Assembly (NCBI GenBank): GCA_016778465.1
Contig: JADHPM010000005.1
Location: 17,762 to 81,761 of the forward strand
Origin: Methylophilaceae bacterium
GTDB taxonomy: Bacteria; Pseudomonadota; Gammaproteobacteria; Burkholderiales; Methylophilaceae
Direction of reading: 5' to 3'
DNA: 64,000 bases
The position numbers and the translations under genes are program-made. Shown here in pieces: positions 38,198 through 48,073 of this stretch; position 1 is the first letter of the stretch; the number at the start of each line of letters is the position of its first letter. The notes under the pieces are model-generated. The model was not told where the DNA came from and did not search any database. It saw only the letters and a program-made list of their open reading frames with translations.

Positions 38198-39072
38198 TAG
38201 AATTCTTGAACGGAATATTCGGTGGCAATACTATGAGATACATCAGGGTAAATAACTACTGAGTTCTCTAAAAGGTTAGCAGTTTCAACACAAACCATCC
38301 TTCTCCACTCATCTTTTTTGCCCATATCTGCCATTTGATTGGCGATTTTATCCCATGGTGTCCATATAACGGTCGAATCGCTATTGGATTTTTTTATAGT
38401 AATAACTCGATTAAACTTTTCGTCTTCAATGTAGCAATCATTACTTGTATTTGTGTAGACCCTGTCAAAAGGGCCTGAAAATTTAATGGGCTCTCGCTGT
38501 ATATCTCTATTAAAATTTGCAAATTTATCAGAAAAAACCATATTTTCTAAGCCTGTGACTTTAATCGATTCGATATCTGAAACATAAAAATAGGTATGAA
38601 AACCTTCACTAATTACGAAAGGGTGATTTGATAAATTAGTTGTTTTAAGATTTAGATATAAAGATTCTCCAACAGTAATTGTCAATTCAAGATCATAGTT
38701 GTAAGTTAATTGCTTTTTTGCCTCATCTGTCGGCTTTAATTTCAAAGAAACTTGAGTTGCTCCATTTTTTAAATCCACAACTTTAATCAATTGCCACGGA
38801 ATGACCCTAGCAAATCCATGAACACAGAAATTACCATCAGTTGGATGATCTCCAAACCACGGCCAACAAATGGGAACGCCTCCTCTAATGGAGCGACCTT
38901 TTTCATAACGAGCATTTGATGACAACCAAAGAACATCTTCCGAAGATGACTTGGGTCTCCACCATGCCACATGCGCACCTTGTAATCCAATTTTTGCCTC
39001 TGCTAAAGGATTAGATATCTCTATAAATTCTAAACCGTTAACATCGTGGTTAATTTTCCATGAGGAACCCAT
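38197..39072 (-). CDS. D-hexose-6-phosphate mutarotase (YeaD-like, aldose-1-epimerase fold)
   Basis: 291 residues with the galactose-mutarotase-like beta-sandwich. Blocks: EISNPLAEAKIGLQGAHVAWWRP, RGGVPICWPWFGDHP, the catalytic His in CVHGFARVIPW, FVISEGFHTYFYVSDI and VIWTPWDKIANQMADMG, ending in VCVETAN. These fit the YeaD/YMR099C group, which interconverts anomers of hexose 6-phosphates. It follows ilvD by two bases and shares a stop/start junction with the YyaL-like gene. Confidence 0.92.
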   Translation of the reverse strand: MGSSWKINHDVNGLEFIEISNPLAEAKIGLQGAHVAWWRPKSSSEDVLWLSSNARYEKGRSIRGGVPICWPWFGDHPTDGNFCVHGFARVIPWQLIKVVDLKNGATQVSLKLKPTDEAKKQLTYNYDLELTITVGESLYLNLKTTNLSNHPFVISEGFHTYFYVSDIESIKVTGLENMVFSDKFANFNRDIQREPIKFSGPFDRVYTNTSNDCYIEDEKFNRVITIKKSNSDSTVIWTPWDKIANQMADMGKKDEWRRMVCVETANLLENSVVIYPDVSHSIATEYSVQEF

Positions 39073-39074
39073 AA

Positions 39075-40928
39075 CTAATCTTTTCTTTCTAACTGACTTA
39101 TATCTCTCACAGCCCCATTTGCTGCGCTTGTTGCCATCAAAGCATATGCTTTAAGTGCTTGCGAAACTCGGCGCTCTCTTGGTTTAGGCGTCCAAGGATT
39201 TGGTTTTTCTGTCATTTTTTTTCTGCGTGAGTTCAATTCTTCATCACTTATTCTTAGATTAATCGCCCTGTTAGGAATATCAATATCAATAATATCTCCC
39301 TCTTGAACTAATGCTATAGACCCACCCTCTGCAGCTTCTGGTGAAACATGGCCAATGCTTAATCCTGACGTACCTCCAGAAAATCTTCCATCAGTTAGGA
39401 GGGCGCATGATTTTCCAAGCCCTTTAGATTTTAGATAAGCAGTTGGATAAAGCATCTCTTGCATACCAGGTCCACCTTTCGGGCCCTCATAAATAATCAA
39501 TACAATATCACCAGCATCAATTTCATCATTTAAGATAGCTTTTATTGAATCGTCTTGAGACTCAAATAACCTGACTTTACCTGTAAAATTCAAAATATTT
39601 TCATCAACGCCAGCGGTTTTAACAATGCATCCATCCACGGCGATATTGCCATAAAGAACAGCTAAACCACCGTCTTGACTATAGGCATTTTGCTTATTTC
39701 GAATACAACCACCTTGTCTATCGTCGTCCAACGAGGGCCAAGCCCTATCTTGGCTGAATGCCTCTGTAGTTCTTACCCCACCTGGCGCAGCCATATAAAA
39801 ATCCTTAATTTCTTTATTTTCGGTAGTGATAATGTCCCAAGTATTTATTGCATCCTCAATTGAAGGAGCATGCACGCAAGGAACCTTTTTATTAATTAAA
39901 TCTGCTCGCATTAACTCTCCCAGAATACCAAATACGCCACCCGCTCGGTGAACGTCTTCCATATGGTACTTTTGAGTGGCGGGGGCAACTTTTGCTAAAC
40001 AAGGCACTTTTCTAGAAATACGATCAATATCACCCATATTAAAGTCTACCTCCGCTTCTTTTGCTGCTGCAAGAAGGTGTAAAACAGTATTAGTTGAGCC
40101 CCCCATCGCAACATCTAAGCTCATAGCGTTCTCAAAAGCTTCTTTTGATGCAATTTTTCTTGGAAGAACAGTTTCATCATTGTTTTCATAATATTGCTTA
40201 GTAATTTCAACAATTCTCTTTCCAGCGTTTAAAAACAATTGTTTCCTAGCTTTATGTGTAGCTAATGTGCTTCCATTTCCTGGTAAACTTAGACCGAGCG
40301 CTTCAGTTAAACAATTCATAGAATTGGCTGTAAACATCCCTGAACATGAGCCACAAGTGGGGCATGATGATTTTTCTAAATCTTCTAATTCCTTGTCATT
40401 GATATTTGAATCTCCAGCTGCAATCATTGGTGAAACTAAATCTACCTTCTCAATTTTTTCGCCCCAAGACACTTTTCCTGCCTCCATTGGGCCGCCTGAT
40501 ACAAAAATAACTGGGATATTTATCCTCATAGCGGCCATCAGCATGCCAGGCGTTATTTTGTCGCAATTAGAAATACACACCATCGCATCAGCCCAGTGAG
40601 CATTAACCATATATTCAACACTATCTGCAATTAAATCTCTACTTGGCAAGCTATAAAGCATTCCATCATGGCCCATAGCAATGCCATCATCGACTGCGAT
40701 AGTATTAAATTCTTTCGCAACTCCCCCATTTTTTTCTATTTCTCTGGCAACGAGCTGTCCCATGTCTTTTAAATGCACGTGACCGGGAACAAATTGTGTA
40801 AAAGAGTTAACTACTGCAATAATTGGTTTTGAAAAATCTTCATCAGACATCCCTGTAGCTCTCCATAAAGCTCGGGCTCCGGCCTGATTTCTTCCATGTG
40901 TTGTCATCCTAGATCTATAGGCTGGCAT
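39075..40928 (-). CDS. ilvD: Dihydroxy-acid dehydratase
   Basis: Iron-sulphur dehydratase of valine/isoleucine synthesis, 617 residues. Cluster ligands lie in [12 protein letters not shown] and [17 protein letters not shown]; other signatures are [61 protein letters not shown] start at the ATG (40926-40928) rather than the TTG just before it; the ribosome site AAGGATTATTG precedes it. Divergent from lgt across about 40 bases. Confidence 0.98.
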   Translation of the reverse strand: MPAYRSRMTTHGRNQAGARALWRATGMSDEDFSKPIIAVVNSFTQFVPGHVHLKDMGQLVAREIEKNGGVAKEFNTIAVDDGIAMGHDGMLYSLPSRDLIADSVEYMVNAHWADAMVCISNCDKITPGMLMAAMRINIPVIFVSGGPMEAGKVSWGEKIEKVDLVSPMIAAGDSNINDKELEDLEKSSCPTCGSCSGMFTANSMNCLTEALGLSLPGNGSTLATHKARKQLFLNAGKRIVEITKQYYENNDETVLPRKIASKEAFENAMSLDVAMGGSTNTVLHLLAAAKEAEVDFNMGDIDRISRKVPCLAKVAPATQKYHMEDVHRAGGVFGILGELMRADLINKKVPCVHAPSIEDAINTWDIITTENKEIKDFYMAAPGGVRTTEAFSQDRAWPSLDDDRQGGCIRNKQNAYSQDGGLAVLYGNIAVDGCIVKTAGVDENILNFTGKVRLFESQDDSIKAILNDEIDAGDIVLIIYEGPKGGPGMQEMLYPTAYLKSKGLGKSCALLTDGRFSGGTSGLSIGHVSPEAAEGGSIALVQEGDIIDIDIPNRAINLRISDEELNSRRKKMTEKPNPWTPKPRERRVSQALKAYALMATSAANGAVRDISQLERKD

Positions 40929-40957
40929 CAATAATCCTTATTTTTATTGAAATAATT

Positions 40958-40967
40958 TATAATTATA
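40958..40967. promoter_or_regulatory. Symmetric -10 element between ilvD and lgt
   Basis: The palindrome TATAATTATA puts a TATAAT on both strands: plus strand 40958-40963, six bases before the lgt ATG, and minus strand 40967-40962, facing ilvD. Neither strand has a convincing -35 at 17 bases. A shared symmetric -10 can serve divergent transcription. Confidence 0.45.
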
Positions 40968-40969
40968 CA

Positions 40970-41743
40970 ATGTTAATTCACCCTCAATTCAATCCAATAG
41001 CAATATCTTTGGGTCCCATACAAATTTATTGGTATGGCCTAATGTATTTTTTTGCTTTCCTAGCATTTATTTACCTTGGGAAAAAACAAATTGCTCTTAG
41101 ACCATGGTTAAGAATTGATACAAAAATTTTAGATGATGCTTTTTTTTATGGTGCTCTTGGTGTAGTAATCGGTGGTCGCCTAGGCTATGTTATTTTCTAC
41201 CAACCTACGTATTTTTTTCAAAATCCGACAGAAATTTTTGCCATATGGCAGGGAGGGATGTCTTTTCATGGCGGTTTTATTGGGGTACTCTCAAGTTTAT
41301 TTTGTGTATCAAAAAAATATAAAATATCATGGTGGATGTTGACTGACTTTGTGGCACCTTTAGTTCCACTAGGTCTTTTTTTTGGTCGTATAGGTAATTT
41401 TATTAATCAAGAATTATGGGGGCGAGCCAGTGATCTTCCATGGGCAATAATTTTCCCGACTGTGGACTCAGCGCCCAGACATCCGTCTCAAATTTATGAG
41501 GCGTTACTCGAGGGTCTTTTGCTTTTTGTTATTTTATGGTTTTTTTCAAAAACACCCAGATCGGCTGGAAAAATCTCTGCATTTTTTTTAGTGGGCTATG
41601 GGCTTGCTAGATTTTTAGTCGAGTTTACAAGGGAGCCTGATTATTTTTTAGGGTTTGTTTTTTTAAATCTCACAATGGGACAAATGCTAAGCCTACCCAT
41701 GATTTTAATAGGTTTTTTTCTCTTAAAAAAAATAAAACCTTAG
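40970..41743 (+). CDS. lgt: Prolipoprotein diacylglyceryl transferase
   Basis: Inner-membrane enzyme attaching diacylglycerol to the lipobox cysteine of prolipoproteins. 257 residues, about seven helices. Signatures: IQIYWYGLMYFFAF, GVVIGGRLGYVIFYQP, WQGGMSFHGGFIG, the Lgt signature GLFFGRIGNFINQELWGRAS and PRHPSQIYEALLEG, with the essential His in the HGG segment. The ATG lies six bases after a TATAAT box and lacks a Shine-Dalgarno. Confidence 0.97.
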   Translation: MLIHPQFNPIAISLGPIQIYWYGLMYFFAFLAFIYLGKKQIALRPWLRIDTKILDDAFFYGALGVVIGGRLGYVIFYQPTYFFQNPTEIFAIWQGGMSFHGGFIGVLSSLFCVSKKYKISWWMLTDFVAPLVPLGLFFGRIGNFINQELWGRASDLPWAIIFPTVDSAPRHPSQIYEALLEGLLLFVILWFFSKTPRSAGKISAFFLVGYGLARFLVEFTREPDYFLGFVFLNLTMGQMLSLPMILIGFFLLKKIKP

Positions 41744-41925
41744 CAACAACGATTAATTCCACTCCATTTTTCAGTCATTTTTTTTGCATAAAATTCTTTT
41801 CTAGATAGTGGTTTATGATTATTTTTTTTGCATGAATTCTGTTGAAAATGCATGAGATAATTATCATAATCTCTTTCGCCAGTCATCAGCTGAACTAGCT
41901 TCCATAATTTTTTTAGTTTACTCAT
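41740..41925 (-). CDS. YbdD/YjiX family small protein
   Basis: 61 residues matching the E. coli YbdD pattern: KLVQLMTGERDYDNYLMHF, PLSRKEFYAKKMTEKWSG and the terminal NRCC. YbdD-type proteins are encoded with CstA/BtsT transporters and are thought to assist them. Its ATG overlaps the cstA stop by eight bases. Its TAA interlocks with the lgt TAG. Confidence 0.92.
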   Translation of the reverse strand: MSKLKKLWKLVQLMTGERDYDNYLMHFQQNSCKKNNHKPLSRKEFYAKKMTEKWSGINRCC

Positions 41926-43936
41926 TTGTAGGCTCTATTATGATGGATGATTTTTTATAATTGACTGCAATTCTTAATATATCAACGATCACAATCCATA
42001 AGATACTAACTAAAAAAATGGTAATTCCCGTATCTATTTTCAGATTGAGAATTAATTTTTCTAAAACCTCAACGCGACCTGGATCAAGCAAGCCGGTATC
42101 AATTTGATTTTGCATATTTTTTGCAGATGCAATAAATCCCACTCGTACATCTTCACTAAAAATTTTTTGATATGATGCTGATGAGGTAATAATCACTAAC
42201 CATAATAGAGGTATACCAGTTACCCAAGCAAAATTTAACTTTCCAGTTTTAATTAAAATACCCGTTGCAACACATAAAGCTATTGCAGCTAACATTTGAT
42301 TCGCAATTCCAAATAATGGCCATAAAATGTTTACTCCACCATTTGGATCAATAACTCCGATATATAAAAAATAGCCCCAACAACTGACCACAATTGCACT
42401 GCTAATAACTGTTGAAAAAAATGATGAGGTTTTGCCTAAACTTGGATGAATATTCCCAAGCATGTCTTGAAGCATAAAGCGACCGACACGTGTCCCTGCA
42501 TCTAAAGTTGTTAATATAAATACCGCCTCAAACATAATGGCAAAGTGATACCACATGGATAATAGATGCTTGCCAAAGGCATTAGCAAATATTGATGCCA
42601 TACCTACCGCTAAGGACGGAGCGCCACCAGTTCTCGCAAATAAAGAGGTTTCCCCAACATCTTCTGCCAACTGATTCATTTCCTCAAGTGACACCGAATA
42701 ACCCCAAGAGTTAATAGTTTCGATCGCTTGCGCAGCCTCCTGCCCAACGACACCAATAGGGCTATTGATTGCAAAAAATATTCCAGGCTCTAGTACACAG
42801 GCAGCTACCATTGCCATAATTGCCACGAATGATTCTAATAACATACCCCCATAACCGATCATGGGTATATATTTTTCATTATCGATAAGTTTGGGTGTAG
42901 TTCCAGATGAAATTAATGCATGAAAGCCAGAAATAGCCCCACATGCGATTGTAATAAAAACAAAAGGAAATAGCTTTCCTCCAAAGATTGGTCCGCTTCC
43001 ATCAATAAAATTTGTCACGGCCGGCATCTTAATGTCTGGCTGTAAAATTAATATAGCGATTGCAAGAAAGATAACCGTTCCTAATTTCACAAAGGTAGAC
43101 AGGTAATCTCTTGGAGCTAAGAGCATCCAAACAGGCAATACCGCTGCTGCAAAACCATAAATAATTATTGCCCATGCTAAAAATAAACCGTCATGATCAA
43201 AAAAAGGTCTTAAATATTCAGATTTATCAATTTCACCGCCAAAATAGACTGCCAATAATAGGAGAGTTACACCCAACAAGGTAGCCTCTAAAACTCTTCC
43301 CGGGCGTAAGAAGCGCATATAACAGCCTATAAATAGTGCGATTGGTATCGTGGCCGCAACCGTTGATGTCGCCCAGGGACTGTGTTTCATAGCATTCACC
43401 ACAACAAGACCTAAAACGGCGATCAAAACAATCATGATTACAAACGTTCCAATTAGAGAGGCAACACCTGCTAATTTTCCAAGCTCCTCCTTTGCCATTT
43501 GACCCAAACTTTTTCCATTTCGTCTAACCGAAAAAAATAAAATAGTCATATCCTGAACGGCGCCACCTACAACCCCACCAATCAATATCCAAATTGTTCC
43601 AGGCAAGTAGCCAAACTGTGCGGCTAGTGTAGGTCCAATCAAAGGGCCAGGACCTGCAATGGCTGCGAAATGAGTTCCAAAAACCACCCACTTATTTGTT
43701 GGGATAAAATCTTTATTATTATTTATTCGAACGGCAGGAGTTAATCTATCTTCGTCCAGAACCAGGACTCTTGCAGCAACCCATGCCGCATAGAATCGGT
43801 AGGCAATAAGATAAATACAAACTCCCGCCGTGATGAACCAAATTGAATTTATAGACTCCTCACGATGCAATGCTATTAAAGAAAAAGCAAAAGCACCAAG
43901 AAGCGAAATGACTAACCAAGTAATTTTTTTTATCAT
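41918..43936 (-). CDS. cstA: CstA-family carbon starvation / pyruvate or peptide transporter
   Basis: Large integral membrane protein of 672 residues with about sixteen hydrophobic segments. CstA landmarks are DFIPTNKWVVFGTHFAAIAGPGPLIGP, GGVVGGAVQDM, FHALISSGTTPKLI, TTLDAGTRVGRFMLQDMLG and WPLFGIANQMLAAIAL. E. coli relatives import pyruvate (BtsT, CstA) or are linked to peptide use on starvation; substrate specificity cannot be read here. Operon with ybdD. Confidence 0.94.
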   Translation of the reverse strand: MIKKITWLVISLLGAFAFSLIALHREESINSIWFITAGVCIYLIAYRFYAAWVAARVLVLDEDRLTPAVRINNNKDFIPTNKWVVFGTHFAAIAGPGPLIGPTLAAQFGYLPGTIWILIGGVVGGAVQDMTILFFSVRRNGKSLGQMAKEELGKLAGVASLIGTFVIMIVLIAVLGLVVVNAMKHSPWATSTVAATIPIALFIGCYMRFLRPGRVLEATLLGVTLLLLAVYFGGEIDKSEYLRPFFDHDGLFLAWAIIIYGFAAAVLPVWMLLAPRDYLSTFVKLGTVIFLAIAILILQPDIKMPAVTNFIDGSGPIFGGKLFPFVFITIACGAISGFHALISSGTTPKLIDNEKYIPMIGYGGMLLESFVAIMAMVAACVLEPGIFFAINSPIGVVGQEAAQAIETINSWGYSVSLEEMNQLAEDVGETSLFARTGGAPSLAVGMASIFANAFGKHLLSMWYHFAIMFEAVFILTTLDAGTRVGRFMLQDMLGNIHPSLGKTSSFFSTVISSAIVVSCWGYFLYIGVIDPNGGVNILWPLFGIANQMLAAIALCVATGILIKTGKLNFAWVTGIPLLWLVIITSSASYQKIFSEDVRVGFIASAKNMQNQIDTGLLDPGRVEVLEKLILNLKIDTGITIFLVSILWIVIVDILRIAVNYKKSSIIIEPTNE

Positions 43937-43951
43937 ATAAAAACTGTTTTT

Positions 43952-44632
43952 TTAAAAAAAAATATGACAGCTATGTTCCTTTGAATTTTTTGGGACAGAT
44001 TCCGCAATATTATCAACTATTCTTTTAGTTGACCATAATACGGCTACAGCGTCTAAAATATCATCATCAGCAACCTCTTTTTTTGAAAAAAATAATCTTG
44101 CTTTACTAAAGTCGAAAAAAGGATAAATAACTTCAATTAATTTACGCCTTATATTTTTTCCTTCTTGTAGTTTTTTGGAGTGCTGGATCACCTTCATATT
44201 ATTCATTGCCATAAAACTCAATTCTGGATGAATTTCATAAAAAAAATTTTTATCCTTAAATATTTCTTTGGCAATTTGTACCTCTTTTATCTTTGGAAAT
44301 ATATTCCACGATTGTTTGGAAATTTTTTTACCAGTCAATGTAAAACTTAATTCACATGCATTCAAATAAGAAGGAGCATTTAAGACAGGAAGTGGGGGAG
44401 CAGAAAACACAGTTGATGCTCTATTTTTTAACAAAGATCTTGCCTCTTGGTCTGCTAATCTTAATCCTTTTTTAACTAAATTGACGGGCATATCGATACC
44501 TATAAGGCTAATACGATTGCTTTTATTCAAATCCTCAAGGCTACTTATAACCTGAAAAACTATTTCTTTTTCTTCAAGAGAAGCAACAATCCATCCCGCT
44601 CGACAACCATCAATTCCAATAATTTTTTTCAT
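43952..44632 (-). CDS. DUF429 family protein (RNase H-like fold)
   Basis: 226 residues. The N-terminal IIGIDGCRAGWIVASL and the internal LIGIDMPVNL are the DUF429 hallmarks and place acidic residues like those of RNase H-fold nucleases, followed by STVFSAPPLPVL, YEIHPELSFMAM and a late DDDILDAVAVLW. Predicted nuclease activity is family inference; nothing is established. It is encoded 15 bases upstream of cstA on the same strand and is divergent from coaBC. Confidence 0.85.
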   Translation of the reverse strand: MKKIIGIDGCRAGWIVASLEEKEIVFQVISSLEDLNKSNRISLIGIDMPVNLVKKGLRLADQEARSLLKNRASTVFSAPPLPVLNAPSYLNACELSFTLTGKKISKQSWNIFPKIKEVQIAKEIFKDKNFFYEIHPELSFMAMNNMKVIQHSKKLQEGKNIRRKLIEVIYPFFDFSKARLFFSKKEVADDDILDAVAVLWSTKRIVDNIAESVPKNSKEHSCHIFF

Positions 44633-44671
44633 TTTTGATATACTCTACATTCTTTTTTTAATTTAATTTAA

Positions 44672-45877
44672 ATGATACCAATTAATAAAAAAATTATTTT
44701 AGGTGTTACGGGAAGCGTCTCTGCTTACAAGTCTGCAGAACTAATAAGGCTCCTTTTAAAAGAACAGTTCTTTGTTCAGGTCGTAATGACAAAATCTGCT
44801 AAAGAATTTATAAGTCCTCTAACACTTCAAGCTTTGTCAGGAAACCCTGTGTTAGAAAATTTGTGGGACGCTACTGAAGGCAATGGTATGGAGCACATAA
44901 ATTTATCCAGGACCTCTCAGCTTATACTTATAGCCCCAGCCTCAGCCAATTTTATTGCAAAATTGGCAAATGGAATTGCAGATGACTTACTAAGTAATAT
45001 ATGTCTCGCACGCACATGTCCACTCCTTGCTGCTCCGGCAATGAATATTGAAATGTGGCAAAATCCTGCTACTCAAAGGAATATTAAGACCTTAAAAAAG
45101 GATGGGGGAATTGTCATAGGTCCTGAATATGGAGAACAAGCCTGTGGTGAAATTGGATTAGGGCGCCTAATAAATTTAGAATCAATTATTTTGCAAGTTC
45201 AAAAATTTTCATCGGAACAAATTTTCAAAGATAAGAAAATACTTATATCTCTTGGCGCAACTTCCGAAAATATTGATCCCGCAAGGGCAATCACTAATTT
45301 TAGTTCTGGAAAAATGGGTATCAATCTTGCAAAAGCAGCATTTATTTTAGGGGCTGAGGTTACGATTGTCACTGGAAGGGTAGATGAAGCTATACCTGAT
45401 GTTTTTAAGTCCGTAAAAGTTCTCAATCACAAAGAAATGCTAGCGACTGTAAGTAGGCTAATTGATGAAAATCAAATTTACATTAGTGCTGCCGCGATTT
45501 CAGATTACCTTCCCTCAGCGAGTCAAAAAAAGATTAAAAAGAATTCTTCAGCCATCTCAATAACTTTAAAGAGGTCAGAGGATATATTGGCAACTATTGC
45601 AAGTAAAAAGGCTATCTTTACTGTTGGGTTTGCTGCGGAGAGTGAAAATTTAATTCAAAATGCTAAAGAAAAATTAACCTCAAAAAAAATTGACTTAATT
45701 GTTGCAAACCTTATTCAAGAAACAATGGGTCAATCAGTCGCTAAAGTCACAATAATTAATAAAAATAATGAAATTTTAGATATTCCCAAAGGTGAGAAAA
45801 AAAATATTGCCTTCGAAATAATGAAGCAAATCCATTTCAATTACTCCAAGGAAGTAGTAAATGAATATTATAGTTGA
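44672..45877 (+). CDS. coaBC: Bifunctional phosphopantothenoylcysteine decarboxylase/synthetase
   Basis: Two steps of coenzyme A synthesis. 401 residues. N-terminal flavin-dependent CoaC domain: [20 protein letters not shown], the active-site His in [47 protein letters not shown] and [13 protein letters not shown]-terminal Coa[36 protein letters not shown] and TVGFAAES. Overlaps dut by 17 bases, the classical coaBC-dut pairing. Confidence 0.97.
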   Translation: MIPINKKIILGVTGSVSAYKSAELIRLLLKEQFFVQVVMTKSAKEFISPLTLQALSGNPVLENLWDATEGNGMEHINLSRTSQLILIAPASANFIAKLANGIADDLLSNICLARTCPLLAAPAMNIEMWQNPATQRNIKTLKKDGGIVIGPEYGEQACGEIGLGRLINLESIILQVQKFSSEQIFKDKKILISLGATSENIDPARAITNFSSGKMGINLAKAAFILGAEVTIVTGRVDEAIPDVFKSVKVLNHKEMLATVSRLIDENQIYISAAAISDYLPSASQKKIKKNSSAISITLKRSEDILATIASKKAIFTVGFAAESENLIQNAKEKLTSKKIDLIVANLIQETMGQSVAKVTIINKNNEILDIPKGEKKNIAFEIMKQIHFNYSKEVVNEYYS

Positions 45878-46313
45878 TTACAAAATTCTTAATCCTGCTA
45901 TTAAGGAACATTTACCAAGATATGCATCTGAGGGATCAGCTGGATTGGACCTTAGGGCTTGTGTAGAACATGTCCAAACCCTAAACCCGGGAGAGACCTT
46001 TCTAATACCTACAGGCATAGCAATTTTTATCAAAGATCCAAATTATGCAGGGCTAATATTGCCACGATCGGGACTTGGTCATAAACATGGGATTGTTCTT
46101 GGGAATCTTGTTGGCTTAATTGATTCTGACTATCAGGGAGAATTATTAATTTCTTGTTGGAACCGGAGTTCTAAATCATTTTTAATAAATCCCCTAGAAA
46201 GAATAGCGCAGTTGGTTCTTGTGCCAATAATGCAAGCAGAATTTAATTTAGTGGAGGATTTCGATACCACAAATCGTGGAACGGGTGGCTTTGGAAGTAC
46301 TGGAAAGGCATAA
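45861..46313 (+). CDS. dut: dUTP diphosphatase (trimeric)
   Basis: Hydrolyses dUTP to dUMP, limiting uracil in DNA. 150 residues with all five dUTPase motifs: [45 protein letters not shown] and the C-terminal [11 protein letters not shown] arm. Translationally coupled to coaBC by overlap. Confidence 0.98.
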   Translation: MNIIVDYKILNPAIKEHLPRYASEGSAGLDLRACVEHVQTLNPGETFLIPTGIAIFIKDPNYAGLILPRSGLGHKHGIVLGNLVGLIDSDYQGELLISCWNRSSKSFLINPLERIAQLVLVPIMQAEFNLVEDFDTTNRGTGGFGSTGKA

Positions 46314-46320
46314 AAAACAC

Positions 46321-46350
46321 TTGAAATGAGAGGCATTTATGTGGTTTAAT
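46321..46350 (+). promoter_or_regulatory. Candidate rpmB-rpmG promoter
   Basis: TTGAAA (46321-46326), 18 bases, TTTAAT (46345-46350), then AACGGTCTTTTG. The sequence after the -10 loosely resembles the GCTCTTTT block found behind the rplC and rplN promoters at the same distance. Confidence 0.45.
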
Positions 46351-46384
46351 AACGGTCTTTTGAAAAATTAGAGGTACTTTAAAA

Positions 46385-46621
46385 ATGACTCGTGAATGTG
46401 ATGTAACTGGCAAAAAACCTGTCACTGGAAATAATGTTTCTCACGCGAACAACCGTACAAGACGACGTTTTCTACCAAATCTACAGAATCGCAAATTTTG
46501 GGTTGAAAGTGAAAATAGATGGGTGTCTATGAGGATTTCAAGTGCCGCTTTAAGAACCATTGATAAATTAGGTATTGATGCGGTAATCGCAAAAATGCGT
46601 GCTGAGGGTAAAAAAGTTTAA
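46385..46621 (+). CDS. rpmB: 50S ribosomal protein L28
   Basis: 78 residues: [31 protein letters not shown] and [20 protein letters not shown] are canonical L28. Ribosome site AGAGGTACTTTAAAA precedes the ATG. Forms the usual rpmB-rpmG pair, with L33 nine bases downstream. Confidence 0.98.
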   Translation: MTRECDVTGKKPVTGNNVSHANNRTRRRFLPNLQNRKFWVESENRWVSMRISSAALRTIDKLGIDAVIAKMRAEGKKV

Positions 46622-46630
46622 GGAAATATA

Positions 46631-46786
46631 ATGAGAGAAAAAATTAGATTAAATTCTTCCGCAGGTACCGGACATTTTTATACTACTACCAAAAATAAAA
46701 AAACAATGACTGAAAAAATGGAAATCAAGAAATTTGATCCAAAAGCTCGAAAACACGTCATTTACAAAGAAGCAAAGATTAAATAA
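46631..46786 (+). CDS. rpmG: 50S ribosomal protein L33
   Basis: A 51-codon frame right after rpm[41 protein letters not shown] and a terminal [10 protein letters not shown]. It has no zinc-binding cysteines, the standard C-minus form of Proteobacteria. The ribosome site AAGGAAATATA lies just before the ATG. Its TAA is two bases from the stop of the convergent mscS gene. Confidence 0.97.
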   Translation: MREKIRLNSSAGTGHFYTTTKNKKTMTEKMEIKKFDPKARKHVIYKEAKIK

Positions 46787-46788
46787 TT

Positions 46789-48066
46789 TTACGTCTTCGG
46801 CATTCCGCCACTTATAATATGTAAATCTCTTTGTGGAAATGGTATTTGAATGCCTTGTTTTTGGAACTGATCCCAGAAAATTTTACTTATATCCGACTTT
46901 AGCCTTAATGTTCCTTCCTCAGCATCTTTAATATAAAACACTAATTTCAAATTTATACTGCTGTCGCCAAAGCTCTCTAAATAAACTACAGGCTCTGGAT
47001 CATTTAAAACTCGAGATTGTGATTTTGTGGCAGTTAACATAATATCGGTAGCTAGATCGATTGATGATGCGTATGAAATACCTACATCTATAGCTACTCT
47101 AACTTTCCTATCAGACGATGTGTGATTAACAATATTTTCTACAATAAGGTTTTCATTTGGAATGATAACCTCAACACCATCTAATTTTCTTAAGGTTGTA
47201 TAGCGAGCCTTAATACTGGTAACGATTCCATAATGCTCCCCTATAGTCAAAATATCTCCAATTCTTAAAGACTTATCAACCAGGATAGTAAAGCCAGAAA
47301 TGTAATTACTTGTTATCTTTTGCATACCAAAGCCAAGGCCAATACCGAAGGCGCCACCAAATACCGAAAGAAAAGTTATGTCTAAGCCAATGGCATCCAA
47401 TGCTACGATGATAACGACAATATAAATGACTAACTTTACTACTTTGTTGATCATGGTTCTTAAGTTACGATTTATGGCTGTAATAGCCATAATTCTTCGC
47501 TCAACAAAAGCAACAAGGCTCATGGCGATAAAAATAGACGCGATAATGGCAAATATTAGCTTTATAACAAATAACAAATTGTATTCAGTCCCCGCAACTT
47601 TAAAAAGAATGCTTTCTAGTCGATTTGAGATAAATACATCAAATCCAAATAAATGAATCAATGCATAAATCCATACAACTAATGAAATAGTTTTTTCAAA
47701 TGTTTTTAAAAAGGGATTGCCGACAAAAATATATCGTAGTGCATAGACGGCAATACGGGCAAATACTAGAGCCAATAAAATTATTTCAAAAAAATCCAGT
47801 AATTCTGTTGGGTAATAATATGAAATAAACAGACTTGAGCCATAGGCAAAGATTAAAATTAATAATGGAGTTAAAACTCGATGGATAGCATCGTAAGCTA
47901 GTTTTGAAGTTTTGTTCCTGGATACTTCTATAAGAGCATGTATTTTATTTTTTGTCAGAAAATATATGCCAAAGGATATTGCTATAACAGCATACTGAAT
48001 AAAAGCTTGTTTGGAGGTTAGATAATAATAATTAAAACTGCTTACCAATAATTCAAATTCACTCAT
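46789..48066 (-). CDS. MscS-family mechanosensitive channel
   Basis: 425 residues. About five hydrophobic segments precede the pore-lining helix and beta domain (GLDITFLSVFGGAFGIGLGFGMQKITSNYISGF; then VDKSLRIGDILTIGEHYGIV, IKARYTTLRKLDGVEVIIPNE, VNHTSSDRKVRVAIDVGISY). The C-terminal half is the MscS cage-like region. With extra N-terminal helices it is larger than MscS proper. It follows mgtE by seven bases and is probably translated from the same message. Confidence 0.92.
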   Translation of the reverse strand: MSEFELLVSSFNYYYLTSKQAFIQYAVIAISFGIYFLTKNKIHALIEVSRNKTSKLAYDAIHRVLTPLLILIFAYGSSLFISYYYPTELLDFFEIILLALVFARIAVYALRYIFVGNPFLKTFEKTISLVVWIYALIHLFGFDVFISNRLESILFKVAGTEYNLLFVIKLIFAIIASIFIAMSLVAFVERRIMAITAINRNLRTMINKVVKLVIYIVVIIVALDAIGLDITFLSVFGGAFGIGLGFGMQKITSNYISGFTILVDKSLRIGDILTIGEHYGIVTSIKARYTTLRKLDGVEVIIPNENLIVENIVNHTSSDRKVRVAIDVGISYASSIDLATDIMLTATKSQSRVLNDPEPVVYLESFGDSSINLKLVFYIKDAEEGTLRLKSDISKIFWDQFQKQGIQIPFPQRDLHIISGGMPKT

Positions 48067-48073
48067 AACTCAA

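Noticed and set aside
46631..46786. L33 lacking zinc cysteines as an anomaly
   Set aside because: The cysteine-free form is standard in Proteobacteria.
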